DNA of 64,000 bases from Candidatus Kirkpatrickella diaphorinae (GCF_025736875.1 NZ_CP107052.1:1352001-1416000), one strand, 5' to 3'. Positions 45,496 through 55,312 are shown, counted from the stretch's first letter. Translations and numbers: made by a program. Notes: generated from the sequence alone by a model not told the origin.

Positions 45496-47346
45496 TCAGA
45501 TTATGAGCGGCTTCAATGACGTCGCCATTGTCTGCAAAATCAGGCAGCAAGATGTTGCGCCCGCATCCAGCACACCGCGTGAGCGTTCCCCCAATCGGCT
45601 GGCACGCCCGATACGCGCGACAAGGTCGATGGTCGAGTCACGCCCTTTCTCAGCCGCTTCCGACATGGCGTCCAGAGCGTGGATGAAATCCTGACCCTGC
45701 TGCAATGCCGTGTCGAAGCGCTCAACAGCGGGCTGCAACGTATCAATGAGCGTCTTATCACCAACACGCGCATTGCCCAGACTATTGATGCCCGCCAGCG
45801 CCGCCCGAAGCATCTGACCGAATAACTTTGCATCCAGGAAATGCGCGCCCTCAAGACATTGCGCCATCCCCTCAAAAAACCGCCCGTAAAGCGGCCCCAT
45901 CGAGCCCCCAATACCCGCCATCAGACTGTCGGAAAGGATGGCGAGCCCCTCACCCATCGGGGGCGGCGTTGCGCCGAGACGATCCCCACACCGCGCAAAA
46001 CCTTTAGCCATGTTGATGCCGTGATCACCATCCCCGATTTTGCCGTCAATTTCACTCAGCCATTCACGTGCATTGGTAACCGCCGTGACGAGCGCGGGCA
46101 CAATCCCGGTCGTCGCCGCTAGATCGATGCCGGTTTCCGGCAGATAACGCGCCGTTTTTCTCGCCGCCGCGGCACTTTGATGGTCCGGCATCAGCGTGGC
46201 CACAGGTGCTTCCACCGCGGCGCTGGCCGCGTCACCTTCAGAGGTGGCAGGCCCGTTCTGAGTTAAACCGATGGATTCCGCCGGGGCTTTAACGAGGCGT
46301 TCAAGCTCCTCATCCATCTTCATGAGCGTCAGTGTCACGCCCTTCATTTCAAGCGACGTGAAGTAATTACCGACGAAACGATGCGCGATCACGATGCCCT
46401 TTTCCGCGAGGATATCTGCAATGTCCGCGTAAAGCGTGTAAAGCTCAATGACGGGCGTCGCCCCGAGGCCGGAGAGGAGCACGGTCACACGATCCCCTTT
46501 TGCAAAAGGCAGATCGGGGAGAAGGTGGTCGATCATTAATTGCGCGATTTCCCGCGCGCTGCCCAGTTTCTGAACAGAAACGCCGGGCTCCCCATGATGG
46601 CCGATCCCGACTTCCATCGTGCCAAGCGTAATCGAGAAATTGGGGTGACCATTTGCGACAATGGTGCAGGGCGTCAGCCCCACCCCGATGGAGCGCGTGT
46701 GGCGGATCACCTTTTCCGCGACAGCAATGACCTCATCGAGGGAAGCCCCCTCCTCTGCGCGCGCACCCGCGATCTTCCACATCAGGATCTCGCCTGCGAC
46801 GCCGCGGCGACGATCCGCTTCACTGACCGGCGCGGAGGCCACATCATCCGTGGCGACAACGGTCTTCACACTGATGCCCGCATTCTGGGCGTCGCGCACC
46901 GCCATGCGCACATTCATGGTGTCGCCCGCATAATTGCCGAAGAGGCAGGCCACACCCGCCCCATTATCCGCCTCACGCATCGCATCCAGAAAACTGAGCG
47001 CGGTCGGGGAGGAGAAAATCTCACCCACCGCCACAGCATCCAGCATCCCAGGGCCGACATAGCCCAGGAAAGCCGGTTCATGCCCTGATCCACCCCCTGT
47101 GACGATCCCGACCTTGCGACGCGTCGCCGGACGGGCGCGCTTCAGCACGCGCGGGTTTGACGTCGCTGCAATAAGGTCCGGATAAGCCAGCAGAACACCG
47201 CGCACACCATCTTCAACCACTTGATCCGGATCATTAAAGATACGGTCCAACCGTGTCCGCAACGCGCCATGCGTGGCTTCCTCCTGCGACGTCGGTGCCT
47301 TGGACTTATCGGCGGATGGGGCATTTGCGCTCATATCTGGCCTCAA
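45496..47346 (-). CDS. dhaK: Single-chain ATP-dependent dihydroxyacetone kinase (DhaK-DhaL fusion)
   Basis: 616 residues. DhaK domain (about 20-355): GIVTGGGSGHEPAFLGYVG, FGNYAGDTMNV, VATDDV, and the substrate-binding His in GIGHHGEPG near residue 240. DhaL domain (about 405-616): the metal/ATP aspartates in DGKIGDGDHG, GGSMGPLYGRFF, and RVGDKTLIDTL. The two are joined by an Ala-rich linker. It phosphorylates dihydroxyacetone (possibly erythrulose or glyceraldehyde) with ATP, not phosphoenolpyruvate. In acetic acid bacteria it channels glycerol-derived dihydroxyacetone into central metabolism. Stands alone, with no dha regulator nearby. Confidence 0.93.
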   Translation of the reverse strand: MRPDMSANAPSADKSKAPTSQEEATHGALRTRLDRIFNDPDQVVEDGVRGVLLAYPDLIAATSNPRVLKRARPATRRKVGIVTGGGSGHEPAFLGYVGPGMLDAVAVGEIFSSPTALSFLDAMREADNGAGVACLFGNYAGDTMNVRMAVRDAQNAGISVKTVVATDDVASAPVSEADRRRGVAGEILMWKIAGARAEEGASLDEVIAVAEKVIRHTRSIGVGLTPCTIVANGHPNFSITLGTMEVGIGHHGEPGVSVQKLGSAREIAQLMIDHLLPDLPFAKGDRVTVLLSGLGATPVIELYTLYADIADILAEKGIVIAHRFVGNYFTSLEMKGVTLTLMKMDEELERLVKAPAESIGLTQNGPATSEGDAASAAVEAPVATLMPDHQSAAAARKTARYLPETGIDLAATTGIVPALVTAVTNAREWLSEIDGKIGDGDHGINMAKGFARCGDRLGATPPPMGEGLAILSDSLMAGIGGSMGPLYGRFFEGMAQCLEGAHFLDAKLFGQMLRAALAGINSLGNARVGDKTLIDTLQPAVERFDTALQQGQDFIHALDAMSEAAEKGRDSTIDLVARIGRASRLGERSRGVLDAGATSCCLILQTMATSLKPLII

Positions 47347-47499
47347 TCAATGAGAAGAATATCGTATCTCGCCAGATAAAGACGAAAATCTTCCCTGTAA
47401 AGTAACAGGTTTCACAAATTTTAAGTTTTTTACGCCAATGACGTGATGTTTTTATGTTATTTTCAGTCACTCATGTGATTTTCCCGGCAACATAGCAGG

Positions 47500-49125
47500 T
47501 TAGGAAATAGGGGTTTCCTCCCGCAACGCCGCCGCGAGAAATTCCGCTGCACGAATGCCGTCAATCCCTGCGGAGAGAATGCCCCCGGCATAGCCCGCCC
47601 CTTCCCCGGCCGGGAAAACACCCCGGATCGAAGGGCTTTGCCCGGTCTTGTCCCGATCAAGACGAAGAGGGGAGGATGTGCGCGTCTCGACCCCGGTCAG
47701 GACGGCATCATCCATCGAAAAGCCTGGGATTTTCGCGTCAAATACGGGCAATGCCTCCCTGATGGCGTCTATCGCGAAATCCGGCAGGCAGTCCCGAAGG
47801 TCAGCCGGTGTCACGCCCGGCTTATAGGAGGGGATCACCGCACCGAGATCCGTCGAGGCACGCCCCGCGAGGAAATCCCCGACTTTCTGGGCGGGCGCCG
47901 CATAATTGCGCCCGCCAGCATTAAAAGCTGCCTGCTCCCACCGGCGTTGAAAAGCGATCCCGCCGAGAACATCATTCGGGAAGTCGATGTCAGGTTTGAC
48001 TTCGACGACGATCCCCGCATTGGCGTTTCGTTCAGCACGGGAATATTGGCTCATTCCGTTCGTCGCCACCGCCCCCCTCTCCGACGTGGCCGCCACAACG
48101 GTGCCGCCGGGACACATACAGAAGGAATAGACAGATCGCCCATTAGAGGCGCGATGCACGAGCTTGTAATCGGCAGCGCCCAGGAGATGATGACCCGCAG
48201 AGGGGCCGAACCGCGCCGCATCAATGACGGATTGCGGATGCTCAATGCGCACACCGATGGAGAATGGTTTGGCATGCATGGCCAACCCGGCGGCGTGAAG
48301 CATGTCAAAACTGTCCCGCGCGCTGTGGCCCAAAGCGAAAACAGCATGGCGCGTCGGGATGTGGCTGCCATCGGCGAGATCAAGCCCTGTCAGGCGTTGC
48401 TGCGCATCCACCCGGATACCATCGACGCGGCTGTTAAATTGATAATTGCCGCCCAGCCGCTCAATCTCCGCCCTGAGATTTTCAACCATCGTGACAAGCC
48501 GGAACGTGCCGATATGCGGTTTTGAAAGATAGAGGATTTCCGCCGGTGCACCGGCTTTAACGAAGGTCTCCAGCACGAAGCGGCCAAGATGTCGCGGGTC
48601 GCTGACGCCGCTATAAAGCTTGCCATCCGAGAATGTTCCGGCCCCGCCCTCCCCGAACTGCACATTGCTCTCCGGCGTGAGTTCAGCTTTCCGCCAGAAG
48701 GCGAACGTGTCCACCGTCCTTTCACGGACTTTTTTGCCCCGCTCGATAATGAGAGGCCTGAGACCTGCCTTTGCCAGAACAAGCGCCGCCATCAGCCCGC
48801 AAGGTCCGGCGCCGATCACGACGGGACGCTGCGGCGGGTGCGGCGCGGAAGGCACATTATATTGATGCGCGGGCGTCGGCATCACGCGCATCGCGGCACG
48901 TGCATCTTCCTGACATTTCTGCAGGATTTCGGATTCATGATCGACGGAACAGTCTATATGATAGACGAGCATGATCCGATGTTTATGGCGCGCATCGTAG
49001 CCACGGCGCGCGATCTTAATATCGCGCACGTCCTGCTCATCAACGCCCAGCCGCGCTGCCACGGTTTTTCTGATAGCGTCCTCACCGTGCGCAAGCGGAA
49101 GGCGGATTTCAGTGACACGGATCAT
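47500..49125 (-). CDS. FAD-dependent dehydrogenase, COG2509 type
   Basis: 541 residues. N-terminal about 95 residues form a small domain (LPLAHGEDAIRKTVAARLGV) typical of this family. An FAD-binding Rossmann motif, VVIGAGPCGLMAALVLAKAG, starts near residue 101. Then come QFGEGGAGTFSDGKLYSG, CMCPGGTVVAATSE and the C-terminal FAD-binding PAGEGAGYAGGILSAGIDGIRAAE. The family (uncharacterised NAD(P)/FAD-dependent oxidoreductases) is widespread in bacteria and plastids without an assigned substrate. It is divergent from the CDF exporters; no operon partners. Confidence 0.85.
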   Translation of the reverse strand: MIRVTEIRLPLAHGEDAIRKTVAARLGVDEQDVRDIKIARRGYDARHKHRIMLVYHIDCSVDHESEILQKCQEDARAAMRVMPTPAHQYNVPSAPHPPQRPVVIGAGPCGLMAALVLAKAGLRPLIIERGKKVRERTVDTFAFWRKAELTPESNVQFGEGGAGTFSDGKLYSGVSDPRHLGRFVLETFVKAGAPAEILYLSKPHIGTFRLVTMVENLRAEIERLGGNYQFNSRVDGIRVDAQQRLTGLDLADGSHIPTRHAVFALGHSARDSFDMLHAAGLAMHAKPFSIGVRIEHPQSVIDAARFGPSAGHHLLGAADYKLVHRASNGRSVYSFCMCPGGTVVAATSERGAVATNGMSQYSRAERNANAGIVVEVKPDIDFPNDVLGGIAFQRRWEQAAFNAGGRNYAAPAQKVGDFLAGRASTDLGAVIPSYKPGVTPADLRDCLPDFAIDAIREALPVFDAKIPGFSMDDAVLTGVETRTSSPLRLDRDKTGQSPSIRGVFPAGEGAGYAGGILSAGIDGIRAAEFLAAALREETPIS

Positions 49126-49296
49126 AGTGCGTGCGAAACTCTCAGTAATGGATGGCTCACGCGCTCTTTAACATATTCCGGCTTTAGGGGGTAAAAGATG
49201 ACCGCGCCATTTTCATACGTCGATCAGCGGCTTGTCTCGATGCCGCAGCACAGTGGGCGGATGGCCCCGCCAGCCCCGCGCCTCTTGAAAATTTCC

Positions 49297-49313
49297 CACG
49301 TTGCTGCAACGTG
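49297..49313. promoter_or_regulatory. Palindromic operator candidate upstream of the CDF pair
   Basis: CACGTTGC-T-GCAACGTG, a perfect 8-bp inverted repeat centred on one base, ends 30 bases before the first CDF start. A TTGAAA lies just upstream at 49285-49290. The position suits a metal-responsive repressor or activator; no regulator gene is adjacent. Confidence 0.5.
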
Positions 49314-49343
49314 ACTTTCGTAAGATATTCCTGAAGGTGACAC

Positions 49344-50390
49344 ATGTCTGAATCACTTGACCCGGAAAGACCATCTCCGGCTATGTCCAATGTGTCCCGA
49401 GCCTGCGCCGAAAACAGCGCCGCGCACGATCATCACGACCCTCATGATCATGATCATGCGGCCCACCATCATGGGGAGAGCGGTGGCCACCATCATCATG
49501 CGCCAAGTGATTTCGGCCGGATTTTCTTCATTTGCCTCACCATTAATACGATCTTCGTGTTCGGGGAGGCGGTTTTCGGCTTATGGATCAATTCCCTCTC
49601 CCTGATCTCAGATGCCGGGCATAATCTTTCCGACCTGCTCGGGCTCGGCGGGGCCTGGCTGGCTTTTCATCTCGCACGGCGTGAACCCTCAGAGCGTTTC
49701 ACATACGGATTGAAACGTTCCACCATCCTCTCCGCCCTCGGCAATGCCATGTTGCTGCTCTTCGTAACAGGCGGGATCGTCGTGGGCGCGATCATGCGCA
49801 TCCTGCATCCTCAGGAAGTGCCTGGCTGGGGCGTTATCATCACCGCACTCATCGGCCTTATCGTTAATGGCAGCACGGCCTTATTGCTGATGCGGGGAAG
49901 TCATGATGACCTGAATATGCGTGGCGCCTTCCTGCATATGGTGTCGGATGCCGCGATCTCCGCGGGCGTCGCGGTCACCGGCGTCGCCATTCTGCTGACG
50001 GGCTGGTCCATATTTGACCCGATTGTGAGTCTGGTCATCTCAATCCTGATCGTCATTTCAAGCTGGGGTTTGTTGCGCGCCTCGCTGGACATGACACTTG
50101 ACGCGGTGCCGCGGAATATTGACAGCAATGCGGTCGGCGCGGCGCTGCGGGGTCTACCCGGTGTCCGGCAAATTCATCACATGCACATATGGCCCCTGAG
50201 CACAACAGAAACGGCCCTGACCGTGCATCTTGTCGTCAGTGCCGACATTGCCTCCCGGGATGAACTGCTGCAATCTGCGGCGGGTTTATTGCGCTCGCGC
50301 TTTCGGATCGGCCATGCGACCTTCCAGTTAGAGGATGACACGGATGCGCCCCCCTGCGGGCACGTCAGACAGGCCCCCACATCGCCATGA
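49344..50390 (+). CDS. Cation diffusion facilitator (zinc-type) with His-rich N-terminus
   Basis: Inner-membrane metal/proton antiporter of 348 residues. Thirteen histidines fall within 30 residues near the N-terminus (residues about 26-55). Six helices follow. The metal site of Zn-type CDFs is present as HxxxD in both halves: SDAGHNLSD (TM2) and LHMVSDA (TM5). The cytoplasmic domain carries IHHMHIWPLS. Closest in layout to CzcD/ZitB zinc or cobalt/cadmium exporters. A GAAGGTG ribosome site precedes the start. The stop overlaps the next CDF gene by four bases. Confidence 0.92.
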   Translation: MSESLDPERPSPAMSNVSRACAENSAAHDHHDPHDHDHAAHHHGESGGHHHHAPSDFGRIFFICLTINTIFVFGEAVFGLWINSLSLISDAGHNLSDLLGLGGAWLAFHLARREPSERFTYGLKRSTILSALGNAMLLLFVTGGIVVGAIMRILHPQEVPGWGVIITALIGLIVNGSTALLLMRGSHDDLNMRGAFLHMVSDAAISAGVAVTGVAILLTGWSIFDPIVSLVISILIVISSWGLLRASLDMTLDAVPRNIDSNAVGAALRGLPGVRQIHHMHIWPLSTTETALTVHLVVSADIASRDELLQSAAGLLRSRFRIGHATFQLEDDTDAPPCGHVRQAPTSP

Positions 50391-51304
50391 CGCTTTCGGC
50401 TCTGACAATGGAGAAACAGAAGATCCGTCTCGGCCTCTGCACGCTGGCCGTCAGCCTTGTCGCCCTCACCCTGAAAATGCTCGCCTGGTGGCTCAGTGGC
50501 AGTATGGCGCTTCTCTCCGATGCGTTGGAGACGGTCATTAATGTCGTTGCCGCGTCCTTTGCCCTCGCCGCTCTGCATATCTCCAACCTTCCGCCAGACC
50601 TTAATCACACTTACGGGCACGGAAAGGTCGAATATCTCTCAACCGTGATTGAAGGCATCCTGGTAGTGGTGACGGCCTGCGGCATTTTCTACGCTGCCTG
50701 GACACATTGGAAAGCACCGAACACGGATCTGGCCGCCTGGCAGGGCGTCATGTTCAATGCGCTCGGTGGCCTCGTCAATCTCGTCTGGGGGCTGACTTTG
50801 CTGCGGCAGGGGCGGCGCATCAACTCTCCGGCCGTGATCGCCAGCGGCCACCATATTATTGCCGATGTCTGGACGACGCTCATTCTCATCATCGGCGTCT
50901 CCCTCATTCCCCTCACCGGCTTTTACCGCCTTGATGCGATCCTTTCAGCCTTGATTGCCCTCAATGTCCTGCGCGTCGGGTTCAGCGTCATGCGCGCCTC
51001 CATTGCCGGGCTCATGGATGAAGTGCCCGACCCGGCCAGTTTACAGAAGATCGCTGAAATTATTGCGTCTCATGGTGGCGGTGCCCTGCAGGCCCATGAC
51101 ATCAGGGCGCGCCGCTCCGGCACACATTATTTTATCGATTTCCACCTCGTCGTACCCGGCGCCACCCGCGTTTCAGAAGCCCATGCCATCTGTGATTGCG
51201 TTGAAAACGCACTTAAGGCGCATTTCGGGCCGGACGTCACCACGATCCATGTCCATATTGAACCGGAAAGCCACCTTCTGCCCGAGGGCGTCCCGATCCC
51301 GTAA
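50387..51304 (+). CDS. Second cation diffusion facilitator, different subgroup
   Basis: 305 residues, six helices plus a cytoplasmic dimerisation domain ending HVHIEPES. Family features are SMALLSDALETVINVVAASFAL (TM2), YGHGKVEYLS after TM2 and HHIIADVWTT (TM5, HxxxD). The TM2 site reads DALET where the neighbour has HNLSD, so the metal set is asymmetric and specificity probably differs (FieF-like; Fe, Mn or Zn possible). No His-rich loop. Its start overlaps the stop of the first CDF (ATGA), so the two are made together. Confidence 0.9.
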   Translation: MTLSALTMEKQKIRLGLCTLAVSLVALTLKMLAWWLSGSMALLSDALETVINVVAASFALAALHISNLPPDLNHTYGHGKVEYLSTVIEGILVVVTACGIFYAAWTHWKAPNTDLAAWQGVMFNALGGLVNLVWGLTLLRQGRRINSPAVIASGHHIIADVWTTLILIIGVSLIPLTGFYRLDAILSALIALNVLRVGFSVMRASIAGLMDEVPDPASLQKIAEIIASHGGGALQAHDIRARRSGTHYFIDFHLVVPGATRVSEAHAICDCVENALKAHFGPDVTTIHVHIEPESHLLPEGVPIP

Positions 51305-51378
51305 GGGCAGGACCCGGTCAGGGACAGGCAAAGTGCGACATATTTTGTCACTTCCCGTCAGCATATCGTCGAATACGC

Positions 51379-51407
51379 TTCTTGTCGGGCGCAGAGCTCG
51401 ATATAAT
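51379..51407 (+). promoter_or_regulatory. Candidate promoter of the CLC gene
   Basis: A perfect TATAAT at 51402-51407 has TTCTTG at 51379-51384, 17 bases upstream (weak -35). It lies 36 bases before the CLC start, giving a short leader. Confidence 0.4.
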
Positions 51408-51443
51408 AAGTATGTTTTCGACTTCGGAACATATTGAGGCGAT

Positions 51444-52877
51444 ATGAGACAAGGTAAGCCCCCCCTTCCTAACGCCTCGACACACATCCGCCACATCAGG
51501 CGCTCCGCCTGGGTGACGACGACGCAATGGCGGCGCACATTACCTTATTGGGTGGGCGCCATCCTTGTCGGCATTGCCGCCGTCAGTTTCGCAGCGCTGG
51601 CCGATGCCGCAGCGCAGCTACGCAGTCAGGTCCTGTCTTGGGACCCGCGCGTCATGATCCTCGTCATGCCGTTCGGGCTGGGCCTTGCCACCTGGCTGAC
51701 GCGGCGGTTTTTCCGTAGTGCGCAGGGCAGCGGCATACCGCAGACCATCGCCACACTGAATACGGAAGATTTCTCGCTGGTTGGCCGTATTCTGTCCCTT
51801 CGCGTCGCCCTCGCGAAAATCTTCATGACCGTGTTCGGCATTGCCGTCGGGGCGTCGATCGGGCGTGAAGGCCCGACCGTGCAGATCGGCGCCGCCATCA
51901 TGCACGCTTTCTCCCGCCTCACGGGCACGGTTAATGTCACAATGCGGCGCGGCGCGATCCTTGCTGGCGGGGCGGCAGGCATATCCGCCGCCTTCAACAC
52001 GCCCCTCGCCGGGATTGTCTTCGCGATTGAGGAATTAACCCATTCCTTTGAGCAGCGCACATCCGGCACCATGCTGACCTCTGTCATTATCTCCGGCGTC
52101 ACGGCGCTCGCCCTGGTCGGGAATTACAGTTATTTCGGCCATACAAATGTGGAAGTCCCCGTCGGCACGGCCTGGGCCGCCGTGCTCGGATGCGGTATTT
52201 TCGGCGGGATTGCGGGCGGTTGTTTTTCAGCCACGCTTGTGCAGTTTTCACAGGGGCGGCCGCGCTTTATCAGTGCTTACGCCCAGGCGCGCCCCATCAA
52301 GTTTGCCATGCTATGCGGATTGGTGCTCGCCGTGATCGGGCTGATTTCACATGGCGCGACCTATGGCACCGGTTATGCGCAGGCACGCGCGATCATCGAT
52401 GGGCGGGAGCATTATCCGGCGTCGTTCTTCCTCTATAAACTCTCCGCCACCGTCATCTCCTACTGGTCCGGCATTCCGGGCGGTATTTTTGCGCCTTCCC
52501 TTTCAGTGGGGGCGGGGATTGGCGGTTGGATCAGCCAGTTTCTGCCGCATACTTCGGCTGGCGCGGTCGTGTTACTTGGCGTCGTGGGGTATTTTTCAGC
52601 GGTGGTGCAGGCGCCCTTAACGGCCACCGTCATCGTGATGGAAATGTCCGATAATCAGCAAGTGACTTTGGCCTTCATGGCGACCTCCTTCCTCGCTTTC
52701 GGCGTGTCACGCGTTATCTGCAAGAAAAGCCTCTATGGCGCGCTGGCGGAACGTTTCATGACCAGCTTCTCACCGCCAACACGCATGAACGAAACGTCGC
52801 CCGTCCCGGAGGAAGTAACCTCATCGACGGATGAAGCCCTCCCCTCACCAAAGGGGGAGAGCCCGCCACATCATTAA
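51444..52877 (+). CDS. CLC-family chloride channel / H+-coupled anion antiporter
   Basis: 477 residues. The three selectivity-filter segments are present: GSGIPQ, GREGPTVQIG with the gating glutamate, and GIPGGIFAPSLSVGAG. The paired glutamates of proton-coupled members occur in FAIEEL. The C-terminus is a short hydrophilic tail without CBS domains. Bacterial CLC antiporters support extreme acid resistance in other bacteria, which would suit an acid-producing organism, but fluoride-type CLCs also exist; the filter here is the chloride type. Confidence 0.9.
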   Translation: MRQGKPPLPNASTHIRHIRRSAWVTTTQWRRTLPYWVGAILVGIAAVSFAALADAAAQLRSQVLSWDPRVMILVMPFGLGLATWLTRRFFRSAQGSGIPQTIATLNTEDFSLVGRILSLRVALAKIFMTVFGIAVGASIGREGPTVQIGAAIMHAFSRLTGTVNVTMRRGAILAGGAAGISAAFNTPLAGIVFAIEELTHSFEQRTSGTMLTSVIISGVTALALVGNYSYFGHTNVEVPVGTAWAAVLGCGIFGGIAGGCFSATLVQFSQGRPRFISAYAQARPIKFAMLCGLVLAVIGLISHGATYGTGYAQARAIIDGREHYPASFFLYKLSATVISYWSGIPGGIFAPSLSVGAGIGGWISQFLPHTSAGAVVLLGVVGYFSAVVQAPLTATVIVMEMSDNQQVTLAFMATSFLAFGVSRVICKKSLYGALAERFMTSFSPPTRMNETSPVPEEVTSSTDEALPSPKGESPPHH

Positions 52878-52960
52878 CGCCCCCGCGCGACGCAGAGGCG
52901 GAGTTTCCTATCGGAATAAGCTGCTGAGAAGGACGGGCACGCAGCCCGCCCCGACTGTTT

Positions 52961-54454
52961 TCAGAAAAGCTCGATATGGCTTTTGAAGCCCAGCATGGCC
53001 TGGTTCTTCAATGGCTTCATGCCGCCCGGATTGAAAAAATACTGGAAGTCCGGCGCGAAGGTGATCCCCCGGAAAACATGGATCTGATACATCGCCTCGA
53101 AAACATACGCGTTTTTCTGGGGGAAGAGCGAGCCATTCGGCAGTTTCATGCCTTGTTGCTGGTAGAGAAGCTGCGAGCGGTAAAGGTCGGGAGACACGCG
53201 CATATAGGTGAAGTTCAACCCCATCGCATCCAGAGGGCGGGATTTCCAGAACCCGCGATTTAACATACCGATGGAATATTGCTGCCACCGCGTGGAGGTT
53301 TCAGGCTGATTGAAATAAGTGACGCCCAGCAGCGTGATACCGGCATCCGGCGCACCACCCGGGTAATGATAGATCATCTGATCCGCAAGGCCCCAAGCTG
53401 CCCAGGCACCGTGATCATAGCGCACAGGCAGGCCCGATAAGGCGGCTGGCGTATTCATCCCGTCATAAAAGTTATCTTTGTGATCAGCCGTGTCATAGGC
53501 CATGCCGATTTTATAATGGCCGGGCAGTTGGTGATGCCGCCCGAAATTCGGCGTCCATGCGATTTCAACCGGCATTGCCGCACCGTCGATCGTCGCGCCG
53601 TTAAATTTAAAACCGGTGCGCATTTGGGCATTGCCGTAAATTGCCTGGGTTTGCGTCAGATACACGCCGAAAGAGAGGATCGTGTCCTTGGTTGGCCGCG
53701 TCCGCACCCTGAAAGCCCAGTTCGCGTCCGGGTAGGAGGCATGCGCCGTATTATCGCTCGATGCTTTCGGGTTGCCGCAGAAAGCGTTATTCATGAAGTT
53801 ACAATAAAGCGGATTGGCCGAGAAGTCAGAAAGGAAGGACATACGTCCTGCCGCAAAGGCAAGGCGATCACTGAAAAGACTTTCCTCCGCATAAGCAAAG
53901 ACAAGGTGGACGAAGACATTGCCACCACTGCCGTAAATTTCCTGACTCGGATTAAGATTATCACCGAACATCCGACTTGCCGGAATGCCGTAACGTCCGA
54001 CGATAATGGCATGTGTCGCAAGGCCTCTGATGCCGGCGAGACGCTCCCAGTCAATATCATTTTCGAGAGAATACTGCCCGGCATTGCTCGCACCCTGTTT
54101 CAGGCCCAGCCCTGATGTCGGTCGATGCAGCATCCCTGACATTTCATTCGTGTTGTCGAGAAGAATAGCAATGCCCCGTTCCCGAAGCCAGGTATTGACG
54201 CCACCCGGATCCACCAGAATGGCCTCGGGCTGGGGAAGTTGCGGCACGCCGGTTTTAGCGACGTAACCGTGCTGGCGGTGCTTTGCCTTTTCCTGCGTCA
54301 GTTGCGACTGAAGCTGTGACGCCTGTGTCGGGAAATCCCCCGCCACCTTGGGAGAGGCGGGCGGCGCGCCATCTGCATGGGCGCTGGCAGAAAGGCCGAA
54401 AATCAAAGCGATGAGGGTGCCGGTCAACGGAACTCTTTTTTGCGTCTTCATCAA
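52961..54454 (-). CDS. OprB-family carbohydrate porin
   Basis: 497-residue outer-membrane beta-barrel with a Sec signal (VPLTGTLIALIFGLSASAHA). After a Gln/Lys-rich linker (about 40-62), the OprB barrel starts with WLRERGIAILLDNTNE and contains the conserved AGRMSFLSDFSANPLYCNFMNNAFCGNP loop. It ends FKSHIELF with a terminal aromatic. OprB porins pass glucose and other sugars or polyols and are abundant in acetic acid bacteria, whose periplasmic dehydrogenases need these substrates. The 280-bp AT-rich upstream region has a TTACATT...AATGTAA repeat of unknown meaning. Confidence 0.92.
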   Translation of the reverse strand: MMKTQKRVPLTGTLIALIFGLSASAHADGAPPASPKVAGDFPTQASQLQSQLTQEKAKHRQHGYVAKTGVPQLPQPEAILVDPGGVNTWLRERGIAILLDNTNEMSGMLHRPTSGLGLKQGASNAGQYSLENDIDWERLAGIRGLATHAIIVGRYGIPASRMFGDNLNPSQEIYGSGGNVFVHLVFAYAEESLFSDRLAFAAGRMSFLSDFSANPLYCNFMNNAFCGNPKASSDNTAHASYPDANWAFRVRTRPTKDTILSFGVYLTQTQAIYGNAQMRTGFKFNGATIDGAAMPVEIAWTPNFGRHHQLPGHYKIGMAYDTADHKDNFYDGMNTPAALSGLPVRYDHGAWAAWGLADQMIYHYPGGAPDAGITLLGVTYFNQPETSTRWQQYSIGMLNRGFWKSRPLDAMGLNFTYMRVSPDLYRSQLLYQQQGMKLPNGSLFPQKNAYVFEAMYQIHVFRGITFAPDFQYFFNPGGMKPLKNQAMLGFKSHIELF

Positions 54455-54734
54455 TTCGCCTTCTTTGCGGAGATGTCGTTTTCCACTTTACTTCCCGGAT
54501 GAGATGAAAATTCCCTCATAACCTGGAAATGTTACATTCAACACATTGAAATCACGTGACTAACGTGAAGTTTGTTTAATGTAAAGTGACCCCCAAATCA
54601 TCGCTCGAAAATGTGAGCGGTGACACCGGGGAGTTATCCCGCACAAAAATTGATGAAAACGCATGATTTGTCAGGGCTCCATCAGCTCTTGAGGTCGAGG
54701 AGGTGAGATGCAACTTTATTTTTCAAAACTTAAT

Positions 54735-55256
54735 TTATGTCGGTGCTGTAATGTTAAACGTCGCCACACATCCTGGCAACAGGGGCGGATCACTGAGGCG
54801 CCATTTACGCCCCTCGGCCAACGCCATCAGGATTTTGCTCGGCCCGCCATGCGTCACCACGGTTGCGTCAGATTTCTGACCTGTCACTTCCTGCCAGAAG
54901 GGCATGAGGCGCCTCTGCAACATCGAAACCGATTCGCCGCCACCCGGGCGGAAATTTTCCGGGTCACGCGCCCATGCATCAAGGTCACTTTTCGGGATCA
55001 CATCCCATGGCACTTCCTCCCACATGCCGAAATCAAGCTCGGCAAGGCGGGAATCCACCTGCAGGTGAGAGGCCGAGCCAACAGCGAATCGCGCCGGTGT
55101 CAGACACCGCGCGGAGGGTGAGCAATATATCCGTCCCGACAACGGCCATGCGCGCGCGATGCGCTGCCAACCGGGTGCGAGGGGGCGCTCCGTCCTGCCG
55201 TAACAGACATGTCGCGGGTTCTCGATCGGGGGATGACGGATGAGGGTCAGGCGCAT
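54735..55256 (-). CDS. cobC: Histidine phosphatase of cobalamin synthesis (alpha-ribazole phosphatase, CobC type)
   Basis: About 173 residues from ATG 55256 (MRLTLIRHPPIENP), with GAGG nine bases upstream; a frame opening further up at 55283 is less likely. The phosphatase core is LIRHPP in place of RHG, common in this group, then YGRTERPL, ELDFGMWEE and the second catalytic His in VVTHGGP. It removes the 5'-phosphate of alpha-ribazole phosphate or adenosylcobalamin phosphate. Last gene of the riboswitch-controlled cobalamin operon. Confidence 0.82.
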   Translation of the reverse strand: MRLTLIRHPPIENPRHVCYGRTERPLAPGWQRIARAWPLSGRIYCSPSARCLTPARFAVGSASHLQVDSRLAELDFGMWEEVPWDVIPKSDLDAWARDPENFRPGGGESVSMLQRRLMPFWQEVTGQKSDATVVTHGGPSKILMALAEGRKWRLSDPPLLPGCVATFNITAPT

Positions 55257-55312
55257 CTTATGACACCTCACGCACCTCACCACGCCGGGCGGGTGAAAAT
55301 GGAGGTTTCATG

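Noticed and set aside
45209-45550. 113-codon minus-strand frame downstream of the dihydroxyacetone kinase
   Set aside because: It overlaps the end of the kinase gene and has unusual composition; the plus strand of the same stretch looks more protein-like.
49198-49314. 38-codon frame with a GGGGG upstream, ahead of the CDF genes
   Set aside because: Composition is Pro/Arg/His-rich without a fold-like pattern, and its end coincides with the palindromic operator candidate.
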